A stretch of DNA of 5,174 nt, from NCBI GenBank assembly GCA_002432565.1, contig DJFP01000301.1, positions 261 through 5,434 on the forward strand. The letters are read 5' to 3'. The notes beneath the pieces are model-generated. The model saw nothing but the letters and a program-made list of their open reading frames with translations, searched no databases and had not been told where the DNA came from. Positions within the stretch are counted from its first letter, which is position 1, and every line of letters starts with the position of its first letter. The DNA comes from Flavobacteriales bacterium UBA5869 (GTDB taxonomy: Bacteria > Bacteroidota > Bacteroidia > Flavobacteriales_D > Crocinitomicaceae). The position numbers and the translations under genes are program-made. Positions 1 through 5,174 of this stretch are shown one piece after another.

Positions 1-33
1 TTAATCGCGCCCCTACGTTTTTATATGAATTCA

Positions 34-1344
34 TTACTTCTTTCTAAAATAGATTCGCACCGGAACCCCTTCAAAATTGTACATTTCACGCAGACGGTTC
101 TCCAAAAATCGCTTATACGAATCCGGTATATACTGTGGTAAATTACAGAAGAATGCAAATGCCGGAGCATGCGTCGGAAGCTGCTGTACGTATTTGATCT
201 TCACGTATTTTCCTTTCAGGGACGGCGGTGGATTACTGTCAATAATCGGCAGTAATACATCATTCAACTCTGAAGTAGAGATTTTTCTGGTGCGGTTTTC
301 ATAAACCTCCATGGCTTTTTCCAAAGCTTTATGGATACGCTGTTTCGTCAAAGCAGAAGTAAAAATGATCGGAACATCGTTGTAAGGAGCCAGATCGTTT
401 CTTAATTTCTTCTCATATTCTACAGCTGTCATGGTATCCTTTTCTACCAAATCCCATTTGTTGACCAAAACAACCACACCTTTGTGGTTTTTCTCGATCA
501 TGTAGTAAATAGTCAGATCCTGCTTTTGGATGCCTTCCGTTGCATCGATCATGAAAATACAGATATCCGAATCTTCGATCGTACGCACGGAGCGCAATAC
601 AGAATAATATTCGATATCTTCTGTTACTTTCGCTTTCTTGCGAATTCCTGCAGTATCAATCAGCATGAAATCAAATCCGAAAGCTTTATATCGCGTATCG
701 ATGGAATCTCTTGTTGTTCCGGAAATGTTCGTTACAATATTCCGTTCTTCACCGGTAAGGGCATTAATCATGGAAGATTTTCCTACGTTTGGTTTTCCAA
801 CCACGGCAATGCGCGGCAGATTGGCTTCTTCTTCTCCACGTGGATCTTCTTTGTCAAAATACTGGACTACTTCATCCAGGATCTCTCCTGTTCCCGAACC
901 ATTTGCGGCAGAAAGATCGAATACATCTCCAAGACCGAAGGACCAGAACTCAGCTGACATTCCAACACGGTCATTACTGTCGACCTTATTGGCGATGACT
1001 AGAATTTTCTTTTTGGTTTTGCGGAGGATGTTCGCGACCGTTTCATCCAGGTCTACGATCCCGGTGGTAGCGTCCACTACGAATAGAATAACGTTTGCTT
1101 CTTCGATTGCAATTTCAACTTGCTTACGGATTTCTCCTTCGAAAATATCCTCCGAACCTTTTACATAACCTCCGGTATCAATCACTGAAAACGGAATTCC
1201 GTTCCATTCTCCACGGCCATAGATGCGGTCGCGGGTTACACCACTTACTTCTTTCACGATGGCGTGAGAACTTTCGGTCAGGCGGTTGAATAGGGTGGAC
1301 TTTCCTACATTCGGGCGTCCTACGATGGCAATTATATTTCCCAT
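34..1344 (-). CDS. der: Ribosome-assembly GTPase Der (EngA), two tandem G domains plus KH-like domain
   Basis: Der is a double-Era-like GTPase that binds the 50S precursor in the cytoplasm and is needed for large-subunit maturation. The 436-residue product has the normal family length. G domain 1 shows the P-loop GRPNVGKST (9-17), VTRDR switch (36-40), DTGG (56-59) and NKVD (119-122). An acidic linker follows (about 164-175). G domain 2 shows GKPNVGKSS (183-191), TTRD (210-213), DTAG (230-233), NKWD (295-298) and TSAL (329-332). The C-terminal KH-like domain covers about 350-436 and ends in a basic tail (RKK). All nucleotide-binding motifs are intact in both domains. The ATG is preceded by an A-rich stretch (aaaaaacaaaaa), typical of Bacteroidota start sites, with no Shine-Dalgarno sequence. 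It lies 53 bases downstream of era with no visible terminator or promoter between them, so it is probably the second gene of an era-der operon. The 33 bases after its stop show no clear terminator before the window edge. Confidence 0.97.
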   Translation of the reverse strand: MGNIIAIVGRPNVGKSTLFNRLTESSHAIVKEVSGVTRDRIYGRGEWNGIPFSVIDTGGYVKGSEDIFEGEIRKQVEIAIEEANVILFVVDATTGIVDLDETVANILRKTKKKILVIANKVDSNDRVGMSAEFWSFGLGDVFDLSAANGSGTGEILDEVVQYFDKEDPRGEEEANLPRIAVVGKPNVGKSSMINALTGEERNIVTNISGTTRDSIDTRYKAFGFDFMLIDTAGIRKKAKVTEDIEYYSVLRSVRTIEDSDICIFMIDATEGIQKQDLTIYYMIEKNHKGVVVLVNKWDLVEKDTMTAVEYEKKLRNDLAPYNDVPIIFTSALTKQRIHKALEKAMEVYENRTRKISTSELNDVLLPIIDSNPPPSLKGKYVKIKYVQQLPTHAPAFAFFCNLPQYIPDSYKRFLENRLREMYNFEGVPVRIYFRKK

Positions 1345-1397
1345 TTTTTGTTTTTTAGACGTACTTCACAGCACTGCGTTATAGATAATCCCGGGAC

Positions 1398-2273
1398 TTA
1401 ATACCCGTACTTTTTCAATTTTTGTTCACTGGCTCTCCAGTCTTTGTCCACTTTTACAAAAGTCTCCAGGAATACCTTTTGACCTAAGAAAGCTTCCATA
1501 TCCAAACGGGCGTCACGGCCAATACGTTTTAGCATATCGCCTTTTTTCCCGATAATAATTCCTTTTTGTGAATCGCGTTCCACAATAATCAGCGCACGAA
1601 TATGTGTGATATTCTCAGCCTCTTTATACGATTCGATTTCTACCTGGCAGGCATACGGAACTTCTTTGTCACAATGCAAAAAGATTTTTTCACGGATCAT
1701 TTCCGACACGAAGAAGCGAACCGGACGATCAGATAATTCTTCCTTATCAAAATATGCCGGACCTTCCGGAGCTAATTGCAGGATGCGGTCCCAGATTGTG
1801 CTGATATTGAATTTATGCAGGGCAGAAGTAGGAATGATTTCCGCATTCGGAACTTTTTCTTTCCAGTACTGAACACGTTCCTCCAGTTTCGTTTGATCCG
1901 CCAAATCGATTTTATTGAGTATCAATAGGACGGGGATGCGTAATTTGACGATACGTTCAAGCGTTTCCTTGTGGTTCATTTCATTTTCGCTCATATCCGT
2001 AATGAACAATAAAATGTCCGCATCCTTGAACGAGCTTTCCACATAACTCATCATTGCTTCGTGAAGCTTATAGGAAGCGTTTACCACTCCCGGAGTATCG
2101 GAGAAAACGATCTGGTGATCGTCTCCGTTTACCAATCCGTGAATACGGTGGCGCGTAGTCTGCGCTTTAGAAGTAACGATGGAAAGCTTTTCACCAACCA
2201 ATCCGTTCATAAGCGTCGATTTACCAACATTGGGGCTGCCGACAATATTTACGAAAGCTGATTTGTGAGACAT
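1398..2273 (-). CDS. era: Ribosome-assembly GTPase Era
   Basis: Era is a cytoplasmic (partly membrane-associated) GTPase that binds the 3' end of 16S rRNA and promotes 30S maturation. The product has 291 residues, close to the usual length of about 300. The G domain carries GSPNVGKST (12-20), the switch region QTTRHR (38-43), DTPG (59-62), NKID (120-123) and TSAL (149-152). The C-terminal KH domain (about 200-285) carries the RNA-binding loop GKKG (242-245) within a GIIIGKKG context. The start ATG directly follows a short leader with a TAnnTTTG promoter box 17 bases upstream, and MSHKSAFVNIVGSPN is a typical Era N-terminus. It precedes der by 53 bases. Era and Der act on different subunits, so joint transcription would couple 30S and 50S assembly factors. 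That coupling is inferred from spacing only. Confidence 0.97.
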   Translation of the reverse strand: MSHKSAFVNIVGSPNVGKSTLMNGLVGEKLSIVTSKAQTTRHRIHGLVNGDDHQIVFSDTPGVVNASYKLHEAMMSYVESSFKDADILLFITDMSENEMNHKETLERIVKLRIPVLLILNKIDLADQTKLEERVQYWKEKVPNAEIIPTSALHKFNISTIWDRILQLAPEGPAYFDKEELSDRPVRFFVSEMIREKIFLHCDKEVPYACQVEIESYKEAENITHIRALIIVERDSQKGIIIGKKGDMLKRIGRDARLDMEAFLGQKVFLETFVKVDKDWRASEQKLKKYGY

Positions 2274-2290
2274 ATCTTAGAAATTTGGCA

Positions 2291-2298
2291 CAAAGGTA
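2291..2298 (-). promoter_or_regulatory. Bacteroidota -7 promoter box upstream of era
   Basis: On the minus strand the sequence reads TACCTTTG, an exact match to the TAnnTTTG -7 element of Bacteroidota sigma-70-type promoters. It lies 17 bases before the era ATG, which implies a very short 5' leader. No clean TTG/TTTG -33 box is seen at the usual 19-base spacing, only a T-run (minus-strand TTTTTT, 14-19 bases upstream). The site sits between the upstream terminator (2393-2426) and era, where an era-der operon promoter is expected. Confidence 0.55.
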
Positions 2299-2392
2299 CG
2301 CTTCTTATTCCAAAAAACGGTCGAATTCGATGAATTCATCTGTTAATAGTAGCAAACTCCGGGGTAATTTCCACACAATTGTTCTAGAACAT

Positions 2393-2426
2393 AAAAACCT
2401 GCTTGTCAGATGATAAGCAGGTTTTT
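2393..2426 (-). terminator. Rho-independent terminator downstream of the YiaA-like gene
   Basis: A perfect 12-base inverted repeat, AAAAACCTGCTT (2393-2404) and AAGCAGGTTTTT (2415-2426), surrounds a 10-base loop. The stem can extend by four more pairs (one G-U, outermost in the loop) to leave a four-base loop. On the minus strand the stem's 3' arm ends in five T, 18 bases beyond the stop codon of the gene at 2445-2846. The element is symmetrical (A-run/T-run), so it could terminate in both directions, but no plus-strand gene reads into it. It insulates era-der from the upstream gene. Confidence 0.88.
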
Positions 2427-2444
2427 CTTTAATTTATGATTGAT

Positions 2445-2846
2445 TTAGAATGGTTTCTCCTTAGAAATGGAGTCACGGGTATTTTTCTGAACGGCGACGG
2501 CACCGAATATGGCCAGCACGAAAGAGAAGGCGAAGAATCCTTTTTCGCTTCCCCACATATTGGCATTCCACAAGCCAATGATGAGTAAAGCGATGGAAAG
2601 AACCGTGCAAAACCAGCTGATTCCGTAATAGATATCCGTTACCGGAATTCCTTCCAGGCGGTCACGTACACTTTTCTGCACACTGATCACCGAAAAAAGG
2701 GCAAACATGATTACGGTGAAATAATATCCTTTGTCGGACAATTGAAGTTGTTTGTTCCCAAAAAGGCCGCTGAAGTATCCGATCAATCCGGTTCCGAAAG
2801 CTACCCAGCTGGCAGCGACAAATGCAAATGAAGGTTTCTGAGTCAT
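2445..2846 (-). CDS. yiaA: YiaA/YiaB-family four-helix inner-membrane protein
   Basis: This small integral membrane protein resembles the YiaA/YiaB two-helix family, whose molecular function is not known. The 133-residue product has four predicted membrane segments (about 7-29, 40-56, 73-92 and 102-119). These form an internal duplication: each half starts with SW (13-14, 77-78) and ends with VQK-x-x-RD (56-62, 119-125), a spacing of about 63 residues. The start is MTQKPSF at 2846. The open frame reaches 2912, but the 22 extra residues are not family-like and would cover a possible promoter (minus-strand CATCTTTG, 2872-2879). The gene is transcribed alone, divergently from the gene at 3113 and ended by the 2393-2426 hairpin. 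The family match is recognised from sequence pattern, and the gene symbol is by resemblance only. Confidence 0.78.
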   Translation of the reverse strand: MTQKPSFAFVAASWVAFGTGLIGYFSGLFGNKQLQLSDKGYYFTVIMFALFSVISVQKSVRDRLEGIPVTDIYYGISWFCTVLSIALLIIGLWNANMWGSEKGFFAFSFVLAIFGAVAVQKNTRDSISKEKPF

Positions 2847-2871
2847 TGTTTTAAGTTTAAAAGTTTTGACA

Positions 2872-2879
2872 AAGATGTG
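2872..2879 (-). promoter_or_regulatory. Possible -7 box upstream of the YiaA-like gene
   Basis: The minus strand reads CATCTTTG, seven of eight positions allowed by TAnnTTTG, and lies 25 bases before the ATG at 2846. No convincing -33 TTG is seen at 19-base spacing. The box falls inside the extended open frame, which is one reason to prefer the shorter start. Confidence 0.35.
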
Positions 2880-2950
2880 GCTTGCTAACATTTTAGTAAA
2901 ATGATTTAGCAATACTTGAAACGGGTGAGTTGCGATTTTCCGTACAAGAG

Positions 2951-2964
2951 TCGGCCACGGCCGA
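2951..2964. repeat. Perfect GC-rich palindrome in the divergent intergenic region
   Basis: TCGGCC (2951-2956) and GGCCGA (2959-2964) form a perfect inverted repeat around the dinucleotide AC. It immediately abuts the first of the two direct repeats beginning at 2965. It lacks a T-run, so it is not an evident terminator. Its two-base AC/GT centre matches that of the two palindromes in the tRNA-like element at 4986-5035. It could be an operator half of the adjacent repeat or a small dispersed palindromic element. Confidence 0.6.
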
Positions 2965-2993
2965 GATAATGTAACAAACGTCAGTGCGGTTAC
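2965..2993 (+). repeat. Direct repeat copy 1, containing GTAAC-N13-GTTAC
   Basis: This 29-base unit begins GATAATGTAACAA and ends GTTAC. It matches copy 2 (3010-3038) at 25 of 29 positions without gaps. Inside it TGTAAC (2970-2975) and GTTACA (2989-2994) form a perfect 6-base inverted repeat with a 13-base spacer, a form compatible with a dimeric regulator's site. It lies between two divergent genes. Confidence 0.7.
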
Positions 2994-3009
2994 AAAAGAA
3001 GAAGCTCGT

Positions 3010-3038
3010 GATAATGTAACAAGGGTTAGTGCAGTTAC
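3010..3038 (+). repeat. Direct repeat copy 2, containing GTAAC-N13-GTTAC
   Basis: This is the second 29-base copy, 45 bases after the first start to start (about four helical turns). GTAAC (3016-3020) and GTTAC (3034-3038) keep the same 13-base spacing. The differences from copy 1 fall at unit positions 14, 15, 18 and 24, so the inverted arms are untouched. CTCGTGAT also occurs on both sides of this copy (3005-3012, 3038-3045). It lies 75 bases before the preferred start of the gene at 3113 and overlaps an alternative GTG at 3029. Confidence 0.7.
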
Positions 3039-3112
3039 TCGTGATTAGTGAAAGAAAGCCCTGGGATGTAACGAATTGGTTTTTGATCGGTTATCAGGAA
3101 AATCTCTCTCTT

Positions 3113-4018
3113 ATGAATCATTTCTCCGTTCCCTGTTCAAAGCGTCTGTTTGTTCTCTTTGGTTTGTCCGTTGTTTTACTGCTTACAAGCGCTTTTATTA
3201 AAAGGGCTTCAGTTGCGGAAAAGGAATTCATTTCCATTGAAAAATTGATGACAGAAGGGAAGCTCGATGTTTCAATCAGTGGATTGGGCGGTTACCAGGA
3301 AGAATGCGTAGCGTTTAAAATCAAAAATCTGACCGGCGACTCTGTTCTTCTTCGCATTGAACCGGGGCGCAGATTGCACTCGGAAGACACCACCATGCAA
3401 GATATTTTTATAGTCAAGCACAAAAATCTGATACTTCCGCCCTTTGCTGAAATTACAGAAAGAGGATATGGATTTTGTTGTAAAAGTCATCATCGCGGCC
3501 CTGCAGCGGGTACTGTTTTTGGAATAGGAACCATGGCCCCGGAAAGCTGGCAAAAACTGGCAAACGTGATTGATAAGGGCAATTTTCCCAAGCAAGCAAT
3601 TCAGGCCGCCGTTTGGAGTCTCTCAAATGATCATCCCATCAGTGCAATTACAGATAAGAATTCTGCAAATGTTGATCTGCTCAGACGAACAGTATCAAAA
3701 ATCAAAGGAGTTGAAGTTCCCTGGTATACGGTGATTTTTGAGGAGGCAGCAACTGAGCATCAATTGTTTTCCGATAAACATCAGCGGGTAACGGGAGAGA
3801 TTAACTACCAGATAAATAACAATGCCATTGTTTCGATCCTTGTAAAAGACCGCACAGGTCAGGTCATTCGGAGTCTTGTAAAAGGAAATTCCAACAGTTC
3901 GGGGAGTTACACCTATCATCTTGATTTGCCTGTTTCGGGATGGCCAAAAGGAGAATACATCATTTACATTTGCGAAGATTATTCCAATTTGAATAAAAAG
4001 GTGGCATTTAAACTTTAG
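3113..4018 (+). CDS. Exported protein of unknown function with C-terminal Ig-like/FlgD-like domain
   Basis: I do not recognise a named family. The preferred ATG gives 301 residues with a signal peptide or N-terminal anchor: basic KR at 10-11, hydrophobic 12-29, then KRASVAEKE. The open frame extends to a GTG at 3029, but that start would bury the signal sequence behind 28 residues and overlap a repeat. The central region (about 45-210) contains ECVAF (64-68), EPGRR (83-87), a YGFCCKSHH cluster (119-127) and QAAVW (164-168). The last 80 residues or so (222-301) look like a beta-sandwich of the FlgD-Ig or secretion-tail type (INYQINNNAIVSILVKDRTGQVIRSL, then a G-SYTYHLDL strand and a KGEYIIYI strand). 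It is probably periplasmic or surface-exposed. It lies 90 bases before the DUF2807 lipoprotein on the same strand with no obvious terminator between them. The coding call is firm; the function is open. Confidence 0.78.
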   Translation: MNHFSVPCSKRLFVLFGLSVVLLLTSAFIKRASVAEKEFISIEKLMTEGKLDVSISGLGGYQEECVAFKIKNLTGDSVLLRIEPGRRLHSEDTTMQDIFIVKHKNLILPPFAEITERGYGFCCKSHHRGPAAGTVFGIGTMAPESWQKLANVIDKGNFPKQAIQAAVWSLSNDHPISAITDKNSANVDLLRRTVSKIKGVEVPWYTVIFEEAATEHQLFSDKHQRVTGEINYQINNNAIVSILVKDRTGQVIRSLVKGNSNSSGSYTYHLDLPVSGWPKGEYIIYICEDYSNLNKKVAFKL

Positions 4019-4072
4019 ATCTGAACTTTCTGTCTGATAAGGTATAAGATATTCGTTCTCAATTTATTTTAA

Positions 4073-4080
4073 TATTTTTA
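4073..4080 (+). promoter_or_regulatory. Weak -7 promoter candidate upstream of the DUF2807 lipoprotein
   Basis: TATTTTTA matches TAnnTTTG except for the last base and lies 28 bases before the ATG at 4109. TTCG at 4052-4055 sits 17 bases upstream, a poor -33 match. The region is AT-rich, so chance similarity is likely. The gene may instead be read through from 3113. Confidence 0.25.
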
Positions 4081-4108
4081 GATCCTGAATGATTAAAATC
4101 AGCCACAA

Positions 4109-4789
4109 ATGAAAATGATTAATCTGGCCATTCCTATACTTTGTAGTTTTTTGGTCTTCCTTTCCCTTGGCAGCTGCGATTCCGGTAAAAACCCTGTTAA
4201 TTCACAGAGTAAAAGACCTGCTAATCTCCAGAAAAAAAAATATTCAATCACTGATTTCAGGAAAATTAATGTTTCCGGATTTTATAACGTGAATGTTGTG
4301 AAGGGAGCTCAATTTAGTATTGAAATTGAAGCGGCACCCACTGATCATAAACTGCTCTCTTTGACAAATCGCAATGGTGTTTTGGATATAAGTTATCTGA
4401 AATCAAACGCTCAGAACTACCCGATAGAAGTGAATATTGTGATGCCGGAATTAGATGCGTTTTCTGTTACAGGAGCTTTGGAACGCGGAAAAATAGCGGA
4501 ATTTAAAGGAGAAGATTTGTTGGTGCTTATCGCCGGAAGTGCTGATATTCATGTGGAGAATTGCAATTATGATGAGCTTGAACTGGAGCTTAAGGGTGCA
4601 GGTAAAATAGATGCACTCAAGTCTGAATCGAAAAATGCTTCAGCAACATTAAGTGGGGCTGGGATCATTCTCGTGAATGCTGCAGAACTCCTGAATGCAG
4701 AAGTGAGCGGAGCCGGTGCGATAAAGTATTCCGGATCTCCACGACTCAATACATCTACGAGTGGAGTGGGAACAATCAAACACATATAA
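4109..4789 (+). CDS. DUF2807 (GIN-domain) lipoprotein, putative adhesin-like beta-helix
   Basis: This is a 226-residue secreted lipoprotein. It has an N-terminal hydrophobic signal (4-20) and a lipobox LGSC with the acylated Cys at 23, followed by DSGKN and a short linker. The DUF2807 domain, described in databases as a putative auto-transporter adhesin head GIN domain, runs from about 47 to the end. It opens with the typical FRKINVSGFYNVNVVKG pattern and then IEIEAAPTDHKLLSLTNRNGVLDIS. Four GxG turns, GAG (163-165), GAG (183-185), GAG (201-203) and GVG (219-221), recur every 18-20 residues, as expected for coils of a right-handed beta-helix. The C-terminal SGSPRLNTSTSGVGTIKHI closes as family members do. 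Asp 24 after the lipobox Cys resembles an inner-membrane retention signal in E. coli, but that rule does not carry over reliably to Bacteroidota. The binding partner is unknown. MKM offers a second ATG two codons in; the first is used. Confidence 0.9.
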   Translation: MKMINLAIPILCSFLVFLSLGSCDSGKNPVNSQSKRPANLQKKKYSITDFRKINVSGFYNVNVVKGAQFSIEIEAAPTDHKLLSLTNRNGVLDISYLKSNAQNYPIEVNIVMPELDAFSVTGALERGKIAEFKGEDLLVLIAGSADIHVENCNYDELELELKGAGKIDALKSESKNASATLSGAGIILVNAAELLNAEVSGAGAIKYSGSPRLNTSTSGVGTIKHI

Positions 4790-4798
4790 AAATATGTG
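4781..4798 (+). terminator. Weak hairpin overlapping the stop codon of the DUF2807 gene
   Basis: CACATAT (4781-4787) and ATATGTG (4792-4798) form a perfect 7-base stem with an AAAA loop spanning the TAA stop. The stem is AT-rich and has no following T-run, so it is at best a weak terminator or a 3'-end stabiliser. A second short hairpin (GAGA/TCTC, 4799-4808) follows directly. Confidence 0.25.
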
Positions 4799-4882
4799 GA
4801 GATTTCTCAAAAACTAGTTAATAGTTAAATACTGGCTTTCAACCGGCTAATCGCGAAATCCAAAAAGTTTTCGCCAAAACAC

Positions 4883-4912
4883 TTGCGGATTAATAAAAAG
4901 TGCGTATCTTTG
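4883..4912 (+). promoter_or_regulatory. Bacteroidota promoter for the tRNA-fMet cassette
   Basis: TTG (4883-4885) and TATCTTTG (4905-4912) are separated by exactly 19 bases. This is the consensus TTG-N19-TAnnTTTG arrangement of the Bacteroidota primary sigma factor and the best promoter in the window. Transcription should start near 4917-4920. No start codon or convincing reading frame follows, while an intact tRNA lies about 180 bases downstream, so the natural target is the tRNA-fMet transcript, which would include the tRNA-like copy at 4974-5054. Confidence 0.8.
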
Positions 4913-4919
4913 CAGTCCA

Positions 4920-4939
4920 CTAACGGAAACGACTGTTAG
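4920..4939 (+). other. Leader hairpin at the predicted 5' end of the tRNA transcript
   Basis: CTAACGG (4920-4926) can pair with CTGTTAG (4933-4939), seven pairs including one G-U, around the loop AAACGA. It starts at the predicted transcription start, so it could protect the 5' end of the precursor. This is a structural inference from the sequence; no known RNA family is recognised. Confidence 0.4.
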
Positions 4940-4985
4940 AAATTGAAATAGCAAAATTATTTTAAAGATATATTGCTGGGTGGAG

Positions 4986-5001
4986 TCCCGAAGTTTCGGG
5001 A
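4986..5001. repeat. Perfect 16-base palindrome in place of the D arm
   Basis: TCCCGAA (4986-4992) and TTCGGGA (4995-5001) pair perfectly around GT. The palindrome replaces about ten fewer bases of D arm in the intact tRNA, shown by the jump in copy offset from 127 to 117. Such short perfect palindromes resemble dispersed palindromic elements, but a genome search is needed to know whether this one is repeated. Confidence 0.85.
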
Positions 5002-5021
5002 GTTGCTCGTCGGGCTCATAA

Positions 5022-5035
5022 CCGTCAGTTGACGG
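5022..5035. repeat. Perfect 14-base palindrome in place of the variable region
   Basis: CCGTCA (5022-5027) and TGACGG (5030-5035) pair perfectly around GT, and share the central AGTT with the palindrome at 4986-5001. The insertion adds six bases relative to the intact tRNA (offset 117 to 111) and disrupts the 3' strand of the anticodon stem. Confidence 0.85.
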
Positions 5036-5100
5036 ACGCACGTTCGAGTCTCATTTAACAGGTGAGTTGAATAATTGAAATAGTAATATAAAAGATATAT

Positions 5101-5174
<74 letters not shown>

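Larger units (their letters stand above)
4974..5054 (+). pseudogene. Broken initiator tRNA-fMet-like copy carrying two palindromes
   Basis: This copy retains the acceptor start and following bases (TGCTGGGTGGAG, 4974-4985), the anticodon arm and loop block GCTCGTCGGGCTCATAACC (5005-5023, CAT at 5017-5019) and the T-arm start CGCACGTTCGAGTC (5037-5050). The D arm is replaced by a 16-base palindrome (4986-5001) and the variable region by a 14-base palindrome (5022-5035). It cannot fold as a tRNA. The anticodon stem keeps only two G-C pairs, the 3' side of the T stem (CTCAT) does not pair, and no CCCAGC acceptor 3' strand is present. It is most simply a decayed tandem copy. A role as a structured leader RNA cannot be excluded, since it lies between a strong promoter and the functional tRNA. 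Confidence 0.75.
4941..5100 (+). repeat. Tandem duplication of the tRNA upstream flank (two copies)
   Basis: The AT-rich flank before the tRNA-like copy (4941-4973) and the one before the real tRNA (5073-5100) are clearly homologous. Both start AATTGAAATAG and end AAAGATATAT just before TGC(G/T)GGGTGGAG. They differ by small indels in the A/T-rich middle. The duplicated unit therefore includes non-genic flank as well as the tRNA body, which argues for a segmental tandem duplication and not chance similarity. The copy offset falls from 132 at the flank to 127, 117 and 111 along the tRNA because the first copy contains extra sequence. Confidence 0.8.

Noticed and set aside
25..34. ATGAATTCAT palindrome at the der stop codon as a terminator
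   Set aside because: AT-rich 10-base palindrome without a loop or T-run. A terminator for der may lie beyond the window.
77..1289. Several open frames on the plus strand inside der, up to 176 codons
   Set aside because: They run antisense to a full-length Der with every G-motif intact, have no family-like content, and are explained by codon bias of the real gene.
2847..2912. N-terminal extension of the YiaA-like protein to a start at 2912
   Set aside because: The extra 22 residues do not resemble the family's N-terminus and overlap a possible promoter box. MTQKPSF at 2846 is a better start.
2965..3038. CRISPR-like direct repeats
   Set aside because: Only two imperfect copies with a 16-base gap, no further units and no cas genes. 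The internal dyads fit an operator or intergenic repeat better.
3029..3112. GTG start at 3029 for the exported protein
   Set aside because: It overlaps the second direct repeat and would place 28 residues, including several charged ones, ahead of a clear signal sequence that begins at the ATG at 3113.
4815..4828. Tandem TAGTTAA repeated twice
   Set aside because: Only two 7-base units in AT-rich intergenic sequence, with no relation to a gene or known signal.
4853..4874. GCGAAA/TTTCGC inverted repeat as terminator for the DUF2807 gene
   Set aside because: A six-base stem with a 10-base loop and no following T-run. It may be chance in an AT-rich spacer just before the tRNA promoter.
4847..5041. 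64-codon minus-strand frame
   Set aside because: It is antisense to the tRNA promoter, leader and tRNA-like copy, and its sequence is not protein-like.

Overview
The window looks like a chromosomal segment of a Bacteroidota bacterium, most likely Flavobacteriales. The evidence is: Bacteroidota-type promoter boxes (TAnnTTTG at about -7, with TTG 19 bases upstream in the best case); A-rich start-codon leaders without Shine-Dalgarno sequences; a lipoprotein of the DUF2807 (GIN domain) family, which is common in this phylum; and the local base composition. The genus cannot be fixed from this sequence alone.

Layout. Positions 34-2273 on the minus strand hold two ribosome-assembly GTPases, era then der, in transcription order. 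They are 53 bases apart and probably co-transcribed from a TAnnTTTG promoter just upstream of era. A strong 12-bp hairpin terminator (2393-2426) separates them from a small four-helix membrane protein of the YiaA/YiaB family (2445-2846, minus). Positions 2847-3112 form a divergent intergenic region with a perfect GC-rich palindrome and two 29-base imperfect direct repeats; each repeat contains the inverted pair GTAAC-N13-GTTAC. On the plus strand follow an unrecognised 301-residue exported protein (3113-4018) and a 226-residue DUF2807 lipoprotein (4109-4789).

The right end (4883-5174) is a tRNA cassette. A textbook Bacteroidota promoter (TTG-N19-TATCTTTG) precedes a leader hairpin. Next comes a broken initiator-tRNA-like copy in which the D arm and the variable region are replaced by perfect palindromes (16 and 14 bases). 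After it lies an intact initiator tRNA-fMet (CAU), which runs to the window edge. The AT-rich flank upstream of the tRNA is duplicated too, so this is a tandem duplication with a period of 111-132 bases.

The GTPases are ordinary housekeeping genes. The most unusual content is the palindrome-bearing tRNA-fMet-like element in the leader of the functional tRNA. Next come the paired repeats in the divergent promoter region, and the exported 301-residue protein with conserved-looking Cys and Gln-x-Ala-x-Trp motifs.
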